Positions 20,274 to 28,454 of a stretch of DNA of 64,000 nucleotides are shown piece by piece. The stretch covers positions 1 to 64,000 of the forward strand of contig JALSQW010000007.1 of NCBI GenBank assembly GCA_026985095.1, read 5' to 3'. The position numbers were made by a program, and so were the translations under genes. The number at the start of each line of letters is the position of its first letter. Positions within the stretch are counted from its first letter, which is position 1. This DNA comes from Acidimicrobiia bacterium. GTDB taxonomy: Bacteria > Actinomycetota > Acidimicrobiia > Spongiisociales > UBA5794. The notes beneath the pieces were generated by a model that worked only from the letters and a program-made list of their open reading frames with translations, was not told the origin of the DNA and did not search any database.

Positions 20274-20687
20274 TCAGTCCGCCGTCCGACACGAGGCGCA
20301 CACGCCCCGGAAGATGATCTGCGCCTCGTCGATGACCGCGCCGGGCACGTCGGTGTCGATGCACGGCTTGGATCCGATCACACATGGCACGTCCTCGACG
20401 GCGCCACAGACACGACACACGAAGTGGTGATGCCATCCGTTGGCAGCCTCGTAGACGGCAGCGCCGGGGCCCCGGTCGGCCTGCATGACGAGGCCGACGG
20501 TCGACAGATCGTCGAGGACGTTGTACACGGTCGCCCGGGGGAGCGCCGTTCCCGACGCGTCGAGGGCTGACACGAGCTCGTCGGCGGTGCGGTGTCCGCC
20601 GAGGGCTGCGAGCGCGTCGTAGACGAGGACACGCTGGCGGGTCACCCGCAGGCCGGTGTCCCGGATGCGCTCGTCGATCGATGTCAT
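20274..20687 (-). CDS. Fur/PerR-family metalloregulator
   Basis: A 137-residue repressor of the Fur superfamily. The N-terminal winged helix includes LRVTRQRVLVYDAL and RATVYNVLDDL. The dimerisation/metal domain has HHHFVCRVCG, then C...C spacing ending CASC, giving the two CxxC pairs of the structural zinc site. Size and motifs fit PerR/FurA-like or Fur proteins; the specificity cannot be fixed by eye. The start at ATG 20687 follows GAGGAG; the ORF-track version adds an unlikely Gly/Arg-rich extension. It is convergent with the ygfK operon, whose Fe-S and molybdenum enzymes are oxygen-sensitive, so a redox or metal role is reasonable (inference). Confidence 0.88.
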   Translation of the reverse strand: MTSIDERIRDTGLRVTRQRVLVYDALAALGGHRTADELVSALDASGTALPRATVYNVLDDLSTVGLVMQADRGPGAAVYEAANGWHHHFVCRVCGAVEDVPCVIGSKPCIDTDVPGAVIDEAQIIFRGVCASCRTAD

Positions 20688-20747
20688 GTGCGGCTCCTCG
20701 TCCGTCCGGCATGCGCGCAGGCGACCACGCCCGGACACCACCGTTCC

Positions 20748-20763
20748 TTGGACGCAGTCTAAA
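20748..20763 (-). promoter_or_regulatory. Possible FurA-type box upstream of fur gene
   Basis: On the minus strand TTTAGACTGCGTCCAA resembles the TTGACTnnnTCCA-type boxes of actinobacterial FurA. It lies about 60 bp before the start, suitable for autoregulation. Confidence 0.3.
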
Positions 20764-20861
20764 CACAGCCCGACGCGAGCACGGCCCTCCCCCCGGTCGA
20801 CCCCATCCCCGCTGCCCGAGCCACGCCCTCGCCGGTCGCGACGATCGACCACATACAGGCC

Positions 20862-21467
20862 TCACCGGAGATCGATCCGACCCCCATCGGTCGAGATCGT
20901 GACCGCGGCGAGGCCGGGCGGCCCGGGGATGAACGCCACATCGGGGACGTCACCCACCCAATCTCGGAGGCGTTCGACGTCGCCCGAGATCGTCACCTCG
21001 ACGCCGACGGGATCGACGCCGTGATCGACGGCGGACCGACCCGGATGACGTTCGAGATCGTCCCATTCGATGAAGAAGGGAAGGCCCTCGGAGAGCGCCT
21101 CGGCCATGCCCGCCACACGCCAGGCGAGCTCGATGCCGTCGGGGAGCCGCCGGGTCATGGGGACCGCCGAGAGCCCGAGTCGCGCGGTCACCGTGTCCAT
21201 CGCCTCTGCGATGCAGAGACCGGCTGGACGTCCGGCTGCAGCACGACGAGCGACCCAGTTCCCGAAGGGGCTCCGGGCCGCCTCCGACACGTCGACGACA
21301 GCGATCAGCTCGAGGTAGGACGCCCCGAGGGGGACGATCCGGTTGGCCGTCCCATGGCCTCGATGTCGACCGCCGGCCACGGAACCCAGACCCGCCTCCT
21401 GCTGCAGGTCGGCGGCGGCCCGCTCGAGGTCGTCGACGGGGATGAGGACATGATCGATGCGAGCCAT
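20862..21467 (-). CDS. VOC/glyoxalase-like domain protein
   Basis: A 201-residue protein starting MARIDHVLIPVDDLERAAADL, the beta-alpha-beta opening of vicinal-oxygen-chelate (Glyoxalase_3-like) proteins. GTANRIVPLGASYLELIAVVD forms the second strand pair. Members bind a divalent metal and act on varied small molecules; the substrate here is unknown. The start at 21467 is set by a TACGGT box ending 6 nt upstream; the ORF-track start adds antisense-coded residues. It stands alone on the minus strand, divergent from a lipoprotein gene. Confidence 0.78.
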   Translation of the reverse strand: MARIDHVLIPVDDLERAAADLQQEAGLGSVAGGRHRGHGTANRIVPLGASYLELIAVVDVSEAARSPFGNWVARRAAAGRPAGLCIAEAMDTVTARLGLSAVPMTRRLPDGIELAWRVAGMAEALSEGLPFFIEWDDLERHPGRSAVDHGVDPVGVEVTISGDVERLRDWVGDVPDVAFIPGPPGLAAVTISTDGGRIDLR

Positions 21468-21473
21468 GTCCGG

Positions 21474-21479
21474 ACCGTA
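21474..21479 (-). promoter_or_regulatory. -10 box of leaderless VOC gene
   Basis: TACGGT, 6 nt before ATG 21467 on the minus strand. Confidence 0.5.
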
Positions 21480-21543
21480 GCGGCCGAGGAACCCGGCCGT
21501 CGTCGCGCAGCGTCCAAGCGGCATCTCGACCCAGGAGAACACG

Positions 21544-21912
21544 ATGCGCCCGACCCGCTGCACCGCCATGATCCTGATGCTGGCGATCATCACCGCCGCG
21601 TGCGCTCCCTCCGGTTCCGGAGAACCGTCCGCCGGCACCGTTCCGATCGCCCGGGTCGCGGCCGAACCGCCGACCGGGACCTTCACCACCGCCGGCTTCT
21701 TCGTGGACGACGGGTCCGGACCACGGCTCTGCGAACTGCTCGCCGAGTCGTACCCGCCTCAGTGTGCCGGCGCCGCCGTGACCCTCCGGGTCGACGACGT
21801 CGCCCTGCCGACGCTGTCGCGGGCCGATGGCGTGACGTGGTCCGACGCGCCGGTGACGATCGTCGGCCGCATGGACCGGGACATCCTCGTCGTCGAGGCC
21901 GTCACCCGATGA
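21544..21912 (+). CDS. Small lipoprotein, unknown function
   Basis: A 122-residue exported lipoprotein: hydrophobic MILMLAIITAAC ends in a lipobox (TAAC), then a Gly/Ser linker and a compact domain with two cysteines (LCELLAES, PPQCAGAA) that may form a disulfide, followed by beta-rich VTLRVDDVALP and TIVGRMDRDILVVEAV, an OB-like ending. AGGAGA lies just upstream of the ATG. It resembles small secreted lipoproteins of actinobacteria without assigned function. The DM13 protein gene follows about 90 nt downstream, so they may be cotranscribed. Confidence 0.7.
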   Translation: MRPTRCTAMILMLAIITAACAPSGSGEPSAGTVPIARVAAEPPTGTFTTAGFFVDDGSGPRLCELLAESYPPQCAGAAVTLRVDDVALPTLSRADGVTWSDAPVTIVGRMDRDILVVEAVTR

Positions 21913-22002
21913 CCCGCCGGTGAAGCTTCCGTGAACAATCGGCGCCGGCCACCGCCGGCGGTTCCTCTTCGGGTACCGTCGACCAACCGACCGAGGAGAC
22001 AT

Positions 22003-22587
22003 GTGAGCACGTTGGCCCGATGGAAGATCCCGATCGCCCTCGGCGTCCTGGCCGTGATGGTGGTGGCGTTCCTGGCGTTCCGCCCCGACAAGCTGTTCGT
22101 CGACGACGCGGTCGACGAATCCCTCGACGAGGCCTTCGCCCCCGCCCAGGCGGTCGCCGACGACCCTGCCCAGGGTACGACCGCACCGACGACGACAGCG
22201 CCGGCGGGCTCCGCGTCCACCACACCACCGGAGGCCGAGCCGGCCAACGGCGCCGGCCCACGGGCCGTGTCGGCCGGTTCGTTCTCCGGCATCGACCACC
22301 GCGCCGCGGGGAGCGCCACGGTGTACGAGCAAGACGGCCGGTACGTGTTGCGCTTCGAGGACGACACCGACATCCAGAACGGACCGGACCTGTACGTGTG
22401 GGTCCTGGCCGACGATACGTACACCGGGGGAACCCCGAGCGACTACCTCGATCTCGGCAAGATCAAGGGCAACGTCGGAGGGCAGAACTACGAACTTCCC
22501 GACGGGTTCGACCCGGCCGTGCACCGCACCGTGCTGGTGTGGTGTCTGCGCTTCAACGTGCCCTTCGCCATGGCCCCGCTCGCCTGA
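22003..22587 (+). CDS. Membrane-anchored DM13-domain protein
   Basis: A 194-residue protein with one N-terminal membrane helix (IPIALGVLAVMVVAFLAF), an acidic then Thr/Ala/Pro-rich linker (~30-85), and a C-terminal DM13 domain (~90-190: GSFSGIDHRAAGSATVYE, PDLYVWVLADD, YLDLGKIKGNVGGQNYELP, VLVWCLRFNVPFAMA). DM13 domains are predicted redox-active extracytoplasmic modules with a conserved cysteine, seen here in VWCLRF. The GTG at 22003 follows GAGGAG; the ORF-track start upstream gives a Pro/Arg-rich extension. Likely a small envelope protein; the redox role is inference from the family. Confidence 0.82.
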   Translation: MSTLARWKIPIALGVLAVMVVAFLAFRPDKLFVDDAVDESLDEAFAPAQAVADDPAQGTTAPTTTAPAGSASTTPPEAEPANGAGPRAVSAGSFSGIDHRAAGSATVYEQDGRYVLRFEDDTDIQNGPDLYVWVLADDTYTGGTPSDYLDLGKIKGNVGGQNYELPDGFDPAVHRTVLVWCLRFNVPFAMAPLA

Positions 22588-22599
22588 TCGAACCCGCCC

Positions 22600-22615
22600 T
22601 CCACCGTCCGGTGGA
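22600..22615. terminator. Short hairpin between convergent DM13 and rmuC genes
   Basis: TCCACC-gtcc-GGTGGA in the 45-nt gap between convergent stops. A short bidirectional terminator candidate. Confidence 0.35.
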
Positions 22616-22632
22616 TGACCAGGGAGGTCCGC

Positions 22633-23610
22633 TCATCCGGCCGCGCTGAGGGGCAGATCGTCGGTCGTCACGACCTGCCGGACGCTCGTCTCGACGACCT
22701 TGGGCGTCGGTACCGCCTCGCCCATCGTTCGCTCGGTCAGTCTCCGGGCCTGCGGGCTCAGCCGCGACTCCCACGACCCGACCGCCTGGTTGTAGCCCTT
22801 GACGGCCGAATCGAGCTTCCGCCCGAGCTCCCCGAAGTGCTTGGCGAACCGCGTGAGACGAACATGCAGCTCACGGGCATCGGCGACGATCTCCTGGGCC
22901 TCCCGCAGCGCGCGGTACTCGCCGATGACCTGAGCGGTCACGCCGAGGAGCGCCAGCAACGTGGCTGGACCCGCGAGCAGCACCTGCTCCCGGCGCAGCT
23001 CCTCGAACAGGGTCGGGCGGGAACGCATCGCCTCGACGTAGAGACCCTCGTCGGGGACGTACATCACCACGTACCCGCCGGCCGCCTGGGTGTGGTACCC
23101 GCGGGCGCGAAGATCCTTGGCCATCACCACCAGCGACCGACCCTGCTCGGCCATGAGGCGGTCGCGCTCACCGGCGTCGTCCGCGGCGATCGCCTCCACG
23201 AACCGGGCCACCGGGAACTTGGCGTCGACGACGATGCGTCGCCCATCGGGGAGATGAACGACCGCGTCGGGGCGCCGACCGTCGGCACCGGCCCGGTTCA
23301 GCTCGTAGTCGCGACCCTCGACCAGACCGGCATGCTCGAGGGCCTGCCGGAGGGACAGCTCCCCCCATCCACCACGGCCCTGCGGATTGGAGAAGAGCGT
23401 CGCCATGCCCTCCACGCGATCACCGACGGCCCGCATCCGTTCCCCGAGGCCGCCTTCGAGCCGCTCGATCCGCTCGATCACGTCGCGGTTGAGATCCGAC
23501 GGGAACTCCACGGGCGCGGGTCCTCGCCGCACCACCGAGACCGCGAGCACCACCACGGCGACCGCCAAGGCGACCGCCACCACCAACGAACCCGCCACGA
23601 TCCAGACCAT
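22633..23610 (-). CDS. rmuC: RmuC-family DNA recombination protein
   Basis: A 325-residue RmuC protein, a membrane-tethered, nuclease-fold family linked to limiting DNA inversions at repeats. An N-terminal membrane helix (VWIVAGSLVVAVALAVAVVVL) is followed by a short coil and the RmuC core: GRGGWGELSLRQALEHAGL, PDAVVHLPDGRRIVVDAKFP, YVVMYVPDEGLYVEAM, PATLLALLGVTAQVIGEYR, FAKHFGELGRKLD. The start at 23610 follows GAGGAGCGTTGAG; the ORF-track start lies far upstream in antisense sequence. It is shorter than E. coli RmuC (475 residues) because the coiled-coil section is reduced. Divergent from the amidase gene. Confidence 0.92.
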   Translation of the reverse strand: MVWIVAGSLVVAVALAVAVVVLAVSVVRRGPAPVEFPSDLNRDVIERIERLEGGLGERMRAVGDRVEGMATLFSNPQGRGGWGELSLRQALEHAGLVEGRDYELNRAGADGRRPDAVVHLPDGRRIVVDAKFPVARFVEAIAADDAGERDRLMAEQGRSLVVMAKDLRARGYHTQAAGGYVVMYVPDEGLYVEAMRSRPTLFEELRREQVLLAGPATLLALLGVTAQVIGEYRALREAQEIVADARELHVRLTRFAKHFGELGRKLDSAVKGYNQAVGSWESRLSPQARRLTERTMGEAVPTPKVVETSVRQVVTTDDLPLSAAG

Positions 23611-23671
23611 CTCAACGCTCCTCATCGTCCGATGGACCCATCGTGACATCCGGGTACGACAGATCTTCGAC

Positions 23672-23677
23672 GATACT
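23672..23677 (+). promoter_or_regulatory. -10 box of amidase gene
   Basis: GATACT ending 6 nt before GTG 23684, consistent with a leaderless message although the first base departs from TAnnnT. Confidence 0.4.
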
Positions 23678-23683
23678 CGAGGC

Positions 23684-24361
23684 GTGGACCTCACCCGACG
23701 CGGATTCCTCATCGGCCTCACCGCCGGCGTGGGGGCCTCCGCGGCACGCCGGATCCTCGGCCGTTCCTCGCTCGCACGTCCGACGCTACACCTGATCCCG
23801 CGCGCCGCGTGGGGCGCGGCACCGCCGGGACCGGGCCTCGTCCCGCACACCATCGACCGGGCCACGATCCACCACACCGGCGTCGTCCTCGCCGACAACC
23901 GGAGAGCCCCGACCCGGCTCCTGGAGTGGGATGCCCTCCACCGTCACGAGCGCGGCTGGGCCGACCTCGCCTACCACTTCGTCGTCGACCGCAACGGCCA
24001 CCTGTACGAGGGCCGAGACCCGGCGTATCGCGGCGATACCGCCACCTCCTACGACCCCGCCGGACGCCTCCTCGTCGCCTGCGAGGGCAGCTTCTCGGAG
24101 CAATCCCCCACCCGCCGCCAGCTCGACGCCCTCGTGGGGATCCTCACGTGGGCCGCTGCCTCCTACGGGTTCACCCCCACCGCGATCGACGGACATCGCG
24201 ACCTGGCCGCCACCGACTGCCCCGGCGACACGCTGTATGCCGCCATCGCCGACGGCACGCTCCCCCGCCGGGTCGCCACGGTCGACGCTCCGCATCTGCG
24301 CCGTCTCTCCCTCCACGACGGCCACATGCTGCTGGCCGCCATCGCCGACGGGACCATCTGA
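23684..24361 (+). CDS. Tat-exported N-acetylmuramoyl-L-alanine amidase
   Basis: A 225-residue Amidase_2/PGRP-type enzyme predicted to cut the lactyl-peptide bond of peptidoglycan outside the membrane. The start TRRGFLIGLTAGVGASAA is a twin-arginine signal. Zinc ligands are seen in IHHTGV (first His), and in the closing motif GHRDLAATDCPGDTLY (His and Cys). YHFVVDRNGHLYEGRDPAYRG is the typical substrate-groove segment. No cell-wall-binding repeats are present. The chosen GTG at 23684 removes an antisense-coded extension. Role in wall turnover or recycling is likely. Confidence 0.88.
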   Translation: MDLTRRGFLIGLTAGVGASAARRILGRSSLARPTLHLIPRAAWGAAPPGPGLVPHTIDRATIHHTGVVLADNRRAPTRLLEWDALHRHERGWADLAYHFVVDRNGHLYEGRDPAYRGDTATSYDPAGRLLVACEGSFSEQSPTRRQLDALVGILTWAAASYGFTPTAIDGHRDLAATDCPGDTLYAAIADGTLPRRVATVDAPHLRRLSLHDGHMLLAAIADGTI

Positions 24362-24396
24362 GACTCCGGCCATCGCGCACGGTCGATGCCCGCCCG

Positions 24397-24402
24397 TAGA
24401 CT
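24397..24402 (+). promoter_or_regulatory. -10 box of leaderless membrane-protein gene
   Basis: TAGACT ending 6 nt before ATG 24409. Confidence 0.5.
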
Positions 24403-24408
24403 CACCCG

Positions 24409-24888
24409 ATGCTGCCGATCGTCCTCCGATGGATCCACGTCCTCGCCGGCGCCGCATGGCTCGGCGAGGTGGCGGTCATCTCCTTCGTGCTCGTCCCCGT
24501 CGTCGTCAAGGCCGACCACGACCGGAGGACCTGGTTCCTCTCGACGGTGTTCCCGCGGCTGTTCACCATGGCGTCCGGGTTGGTGATCGCGACCCTGGGG
24601 GCCGGCGCCGCGTTGTCGGTGGCACTCAACGGCTGGACCCTCGACCTGGTGGCGCTCCGCGGGCCACGCTGGGCGGTGCCGATCTTCTTCGGCGGCGGCC
24701 TCGGGTTGGTGCTCGGGCTGTTCCACTTCGTGGCCGAACCGAGACTCGAAGCCAGGATCGAGGACACCGACGCGTCGCCCGCGGACGTCGAGACGACCAT
24801 CCGCTATCTCAGGATCATCCCCCGCCTCGGTTTCCTGGTGCTGGTGGCCGTCGTCCTCTCGATGATGGTCGCGGTCCGCGGCCTGTGA
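24409..24888 (+). CDS. Four-helix membrane protein, CopD/DUF-like
   Basis: A 159-residue integral membrane protein with four predicted helices: VLRWIHVLAGAAWLGEVAVISFV, LFTMASGLVIATLGAGAAL, WAVPIFFGGGLGLVLGLFHF and LGFLVLVAVVLSMMVAV. WIHVLAGAAWLG resembles the first helix of CopD-like and related haem/copper-associated membrane proteins, where the His can bind haem or copper; this is suggestive only. Convergent with the exoprotein gene just downstream (one base between stops). Function unknown. Confidence 0.7.
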   Translation: MLPIVLRWIHVLAGAAWLGEVAVISFVLVPVVVKADHDRRTWFLSTVFPRLFTMASGLVIATLGAGAALSVALNGWTLDLVALRGPRWAVPIFFGGGLGLVLGLFHFVAEPRLEARIEDTDASPADVETTIRYLRIIPRLGFLVLVAVVLSMMVAVRGL

Positions 24889-24889
24889 C

Positions 24890-26428
24890 TCATCGACCCA
24901 TGGCTCCGGCGACGGGCAGCCAATCCCGGTCACCCCACGGGAACTCGACGTCGGCGTTGCCCGCGGAGTTGACGAACCGCAGGTAGAAGCGGCTCCGCGA
25001 CGGCCGGAACAGCCCGACCGACTCGGTCCCGTCGCCGCTCCAGTCGGCGGCGACCATGCGGTCCCCGGGATCGCCGTAGAAGAACGACCGCTCGGCGACA
25101 CCGGCGGTGTTCGAGTTGCGGTAGTAGACGAGCCCGGTGCTCGCCCGATGCAGCCCGACCGTGTCGATCCCGTCGCCGTCGAAGTCGCCGACCACCGGCT
25201 GATCTCCCGGATCGCCGAACACGAACGAGTAGTCGGCGGCGCCGAGACCCCCGGCGCCGTCGCCGAGACGATCGATGACGTAGACGCGGGCCTCGGACGG
25301 ACGGTAGAGCGACACGGTGTCGCACCCGTCGCCGTCGAAGTCGCCGGCGAGGGGCACATCGCCCGGATCGCCGAAGAAGTACTCGACATCGGCAGAACCC
25401 GCGCTGTTGGCATTGCGGAGGTAGACGAACCCGTCGGATCGGCGGTACAGGCCCGGGGTCTCCACCCCGTCGCAATCCCAGTCCCCGACGAAGGGCATGT
25501 CCCCCGGGTTCCCGTAGTAGAACGTCTCGACCGTGCCGTCGGGATGGCGGAGCCACCATCTGCCGGTGGCCGGATCGACGAGGCCCATGGTGGCGCCCAC
25601 CGGCGGCGTCGCGGAGCCAGGGAACGCAGTGCCGATCCAGATGTCGTCGAACCAGATGTACTGGGTCTTCAACGGGCCCGGCATGTAGTTCCAGATGGCG
25701 AACTCGTTGATGCGGAGCTCGTCGGTGTCCCGCCACCGCATCCCGGTCACCGAGATCTTCTTCACCCCGTCGATCCACAGCTCCTGACTGCCGTCGTAGG
25801 CACCGGGCGTCCCGGCGTCGACGTGGATGATGAGCTCATGCCAGCGTCCCGTCTCGATCGGCAGCGGCGGGTCGGCCTGGCGGAAGACGTTGCCCCACGG
25901 TGGGACCATGTCGGGGAAGTAGGAGTAGAAGATGAACGGCTTCAGCGTGTACTCGTCCCAGACGCGGCTCGGCTCGACGGTCGTGACGAAGAAGTCGGTG
26001 CCGTCGGGGGTGATCCCGGCCTGTCCGTGGGAGCTCCACTTGTCGTCGATCCGGTTCCCCGCGACCGACACGAAGTGCATGCCGTTGCCGTCCCGGCGAC
26101 GGTTGCTGAACCCGGGCTCGAACATGACGTAGAGGCGGACGTAGATCTCGTCGTAGCCGGGGAGGAACCACTTGTTGAGCTCTCCTCCCCAACCATCGTC
26201 GGCCAGGGTCCCCTGCAGGGCGAACGAGCCCGTCCGCACGTGCGCCGGGTCGGAGGTGACCCCGTATCGGTTCGTCGCGACCTGGTCCCACTTGGACAGG
26301 TCCCCCGACTCGAACCCGTCCTCGAAGATGGTCGTGCCGACGGTCGATCCGGCGCGGGCGGGAGCGGGGGACAGGGTGGCAACGAGCATCACCGCGAGTG
26401 CGGCGAGCACCGGAACGGAACGTCGCAT
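24890..26428 (-). CDS. Secreted jelly-roll lectin/lyase-like protein with FG-GAP-like module
   Basis: A 512-residue exported protein with signal peptide (VPVLAALAVMLVATLSPAPARA). Residues ~30-270 form a concanavalin-A-like jelly roll (FEDGFESGDLSKWD, WHELIIHVDAGTPGAYDGSQ, YIWFDDIWIG), as in polysaccharide lyases and lectins. The remaining ~230 residues are the FG-GAP-like module GLVDPATGRWWLRHPDG, FYYGNPGDMPFVGDWDCDG, PLAGDFDGDGCDTVSLYRPS, nearly superimposable on the C-terminus of the protein at 352-2265. It may bind or degrade polysaccharide, with the shared module serving attachment (inference). GAGGAGG lies upstream of the ATG. Confidence 0.82.
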   Translation of the reverse strand: MRRSVPVLAALAVMLVATLSPAPARAGSTVGTTIFEDGFESGDLSKWDQVATNRYGVTSDPAHVRTGSFALQGTLADDGWGGELNKWFLPGYDEIYVRLYVMFEPGFSNRRRDGNGMHFVSVAGNRIDDKWSSHGQAGITPDGTDFFVTTVEPSRVWDEYTLKPFIFYSYFPDMVPPWGNVFRQADPPLPIETGRWHELIIHVDAGTPGAYDGSQELWIDGVKKISVTGMRWRDTDELRINEFAIWNYMPGPLKTQYIWFDDIWIGTAFPGSATPPVGATMGLVDPATGRWWLRHPDGTVETFYYGNPGDMPFVGDWDCDGVETPGLYRRSDGFVYLRNANSAGSADVEYFFGDPGDVPLAGDFDGDGCDTVSLYRPSEARVYVIDRLGDGAGGLGAADYSFVFGDPGDQPVVGDFDGDGIDTVGLHRASTGLVYYRNSNTAGVAERSFFYGDPGDRMVAADWSGDGTESVGLFRPSRSRFYLRFVNSAGNADVEFPWGDRDWLPVAGAMGR

Positions 26429-26506
26429 CGGTTCGTGGCCTCCTCGGATCGGGCGAAGGGGCCTTCCTACCTGCCACTCAGTGTAGGCGCTTCACCGCGC
26501 CGCGCA

Positions 26507-27124
26507 CTAGGTCGGTCGTTCCATCTCGAAGTACCCGTCGACGGTACGCGTGTAGCCCGATCCCGCCATGCGCCCCACGGCCCGGAGACCGAACGGGTCG
26601 ACGCGGGTGCCGTCGAGTAGGTCCGACCGGACCTGGATCCACACGACCCGCCCGAACACGACCGTGTTGGTCGGCGGGTCGTCGAGCTCGACGGTGCGCA
26701 CGAGACGGCACTCGAGACGCACCGGCGACGCGGCGACCAGGGGGGCGGCGACGACGGCGCCGCGGGTCATCTCGATCTCCGCCAGGGTCGCCTCGTCCAC
26801 CTCCGGTCCGTACTCGCCCGACGTGAGGTTCATCGCCGCGGCGAGATCCTCGTCGACGACGTTGACCGTGAACTCACCGGTGGAGAGCACGTTGGCGAGT
26901 GTGTCCTTCGCGGTGCGACCGCGCCGGCCGGCGGAGAAGATCACCGTCGGAGGCGTCCCGGCGACGACGTTGAAGAACGAGTACGGGGCGAGGTTCCGGA
27001 CGCCGTCCACATCGACGGTCCCGATCCACCCGATCGGCCTGGGTACGACCGAGCCGATCAGGAGCTTGTAGCGCTCGGTGGCCGTCAGGTCGGCAGGGTC
27101 GAAACCGGAGATGTCATGGCTCAT
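26507..27124 (-). CDS. Flavin reductase-like domain protein
   Basis: A 205-residue protein of the flavin reductase-like (FMN-binding split barrel) family: YKLLIGSVVPRPIGWIGTVD, NLAPYSFFNVVAGTPPTVIFS, KDTLANVLSTGEFTVNVVDE, VFGRVVWIQV. Members reduce flavin with NAD(P)H for partner monooxygenases or act as FMN-dependent reductases. The N-terminal PRPIGW places it in the branch of stand-alone DUF-like flavoproteins. The TACGCT box 7 nt before the ATG indicates a leaderless message. No partner oxygenase adjoins it; the P450 lies 7 kb away. Confidence 0.85.
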   Translation of the reverse strand: MSHDISGFDPADLTATERYKLLIGSVVPRPIGWIGTVDVDGVRNLAPYSFFNVVAGTPPTVIFSAGRRGRTAKDTLANVLSTGEFTVNVVDEDLAAAMNLTSGEYGPEVDEATLAEIEMTRGAVVAAPLVAASPVRLECRLVRTVELDDPPTNTVVFGRVVWIQVRSDLLDGTRVDPFGLRAVGRMAGSGYTRTVDGYFEMERPT

Positions 27125-27131
27125 CGGCCGG

Positions 27132-27137
27132 AGCGTA
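27132..27137 (-). promoter_or_regulatory. -10 box of leaderless flavin reductase-like gene
   Basis: TACGCT, 7 nt before ATG 27124 on the minus strand. Confidence 0.5.
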
Positions 27138-27187
27138 CCGGATCATGCCGTCGTCAAGCGACGACGGACGCCTGCCGATAGCATCCC

Positions 27188-27862
27188 ATGATCACCATGC
27201 GGTGCGAAGCCTGCGGCGCCGAGGCGTACGAGGGAGCGGTCTCCTGCGACGACTGCGGACGCCGGCTGGCACCGGCCGAGCCTCGGCCCGAACCGGCGAT
27301 CCCCCGACACGAGCTGTGGCGGATGGCGATGTGGGGCGCGGGAGCGTTGACGATGATCGCCCTCGGCGCCTTGGCGGTCGTGGTGGTGGGGACGTTGACC
27401 CGGACCCCCGCCTCGACCAACGCCGAGGCGACGACCACCACGACGTCCACGACGACGACCCTCCCGCCCGACGAGCCCATCCAGGCCCTCGAGCTCGTCG
27501 ACGTGCCGGTGTCGGCGCCCGTGACCATCGAAGCGCCACCGATCGATCGGCCCGCACGCATCCACCACGGCGGCCAGATCGTCGTCTTCGAGATCGACGG
27601 GAACGAATGCGGCTCGGGTGGAGGGAGCCTCGGCGCCTCAGGCACCATCACGAACCTGTCGCCGGTCGATCAAGCGTTGACGTTCGCGCTCACCGTCGAT
27701 CTGATCCGATCGACCACCGGATCCCGTCTCGAGCGCCAGGTCGTCGACGTCGGCGGACTCGCCGCCGGCGACACCGCGACCTGGGAGGTCCGAGCCTCGT
27801 CACCACGCAAGGTCAACGTGCGGTGCATCGTGCGCGAGGTGACCGTGGCACCGGTCGACTGA
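27188..27862 (+). CDS. Zinc-ribbon membrane protein
   Basis: A 224-residue protein with an N-terminal zinc ribbon (CEACGAEAYEGAVSCDDCGRR), a single membrane helix (AMWGAGALTMIALGALAVVVVGT), a Thr-rich linker and an extracytoplasmic beta-sandwich-like domain with SGTITNLSPVDQALTF and DTATWEVRASS, reminiscent of DUF4352/FxLYD-type domains. Two cysteines in the outer domain (NECGSG, VRCIV) may pair. Start ATG 27188; ATG 27197 is possible. The gene is convergent with the DUF805 gene, sharing TGATCA at the stops. Function unknown. Confidence 0.72.
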   Translation: MITMRCEACGAEAYEGAVSCDDCGRRLAPAEPRPEPAIPRHELWRMAMWGAGALTMIALGALAVVVVGTLTRTPASTNAEATTTTTSTTTTLPPDEPIQALELVDVPVSAPVTIEAPPIDRPARIHHGGQIVVFEIDGNECGSGGGSLGASGTITNLSPVDQALTFALTVDLIRSTTGSRLERQVVDVGGLAAGDTATWEVRASSPRKVNVRCIVREVTVAPVD

Positions 27863-28219
27863 TCAGCTGCTCGCCAGCGGATCCGGCCCGTACGGGTTCT
27901 CCCCCGGCGTCCCCGGCAGGAACCCGGTCTCCACGAGCGCCCAGATCGGTCCGATGATCGGCACCAGGCCGATGAGCACCCACCACCCGGACTTCCCTCG
28001 ATCGTGCCAGCGTTTGACGGACACGGCGAGGCCGGCATAGATCAGCGCCAGATAGACCAGGAACGCCAGGATGTTGATCGCCGCCGAATTCACCACACCC
28101 ACGATCGCGATCGCGACGACCTCGACGACGATGATCCCCACCACCCCCAGCCAGAACTTCGCTCGGTTGATGCGGCCCTCGAAGCTCGTATACAGCCACG
28201 CCCAGTCGATGTTCTCCAT
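27863..28219 (-). CDS. DUF805 membrane protein
   Basis: A 118-residue inner-membrane protein of the DUF805 (YhaH-like) family: FEGRINRAKFWLGVVGIIVVE, then two or three more helices and the diagnostic VKRWHDRGKSGWWVLIGLVPIIGPIW, ending with a short Pro/Gly tail (GENPYGPDPL). Four helices are expected. Family function is unknown. GGGGAGAGACC precedes the ATG, and a TAGTAT box lies further upstream. Confidence 0.88.
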   Translation of the reverse strand: MENIDWAWLYTSFEGRINRAKFWLGVVGIIVVEVVAIAIVGVVNSAAINILAFLVYLALIYAGLAVSVKRWHDRGKSGWWVLIGLVPIIGPIWALVETGFLPGTPGENPYGPDPLASS

Positions 28220-28454
28220 GGTCTCTCCCCTCGTGCTCGCGCCGCGATACTAGACATCCCGTCCCCCGCCAACCAGGACCAGTGCGGGATCCCGCACCCC
28301 CTGGTGCCGTGCCCGGCGTCGTCCCAGATCTCCTCGCATGAGTCGACCGTCGCCTCGGCGACGATGCCCGGACCGAACCGGCCGGATCCGACGTTGGGAA
28401 GGCCGACGGGACGGCGAGCTACGCTGAACCGCGGACACCGAACGAGGAGCAGCC

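Noticed and set aside
28220-28454. 235-nt gap between DUF805 and thiolase genes searched for a gene or RNA
   Set aside because: Only promoter-like elements near the thiolase (TACGCT, GAGGAG); no coding frame or stable fold seen.
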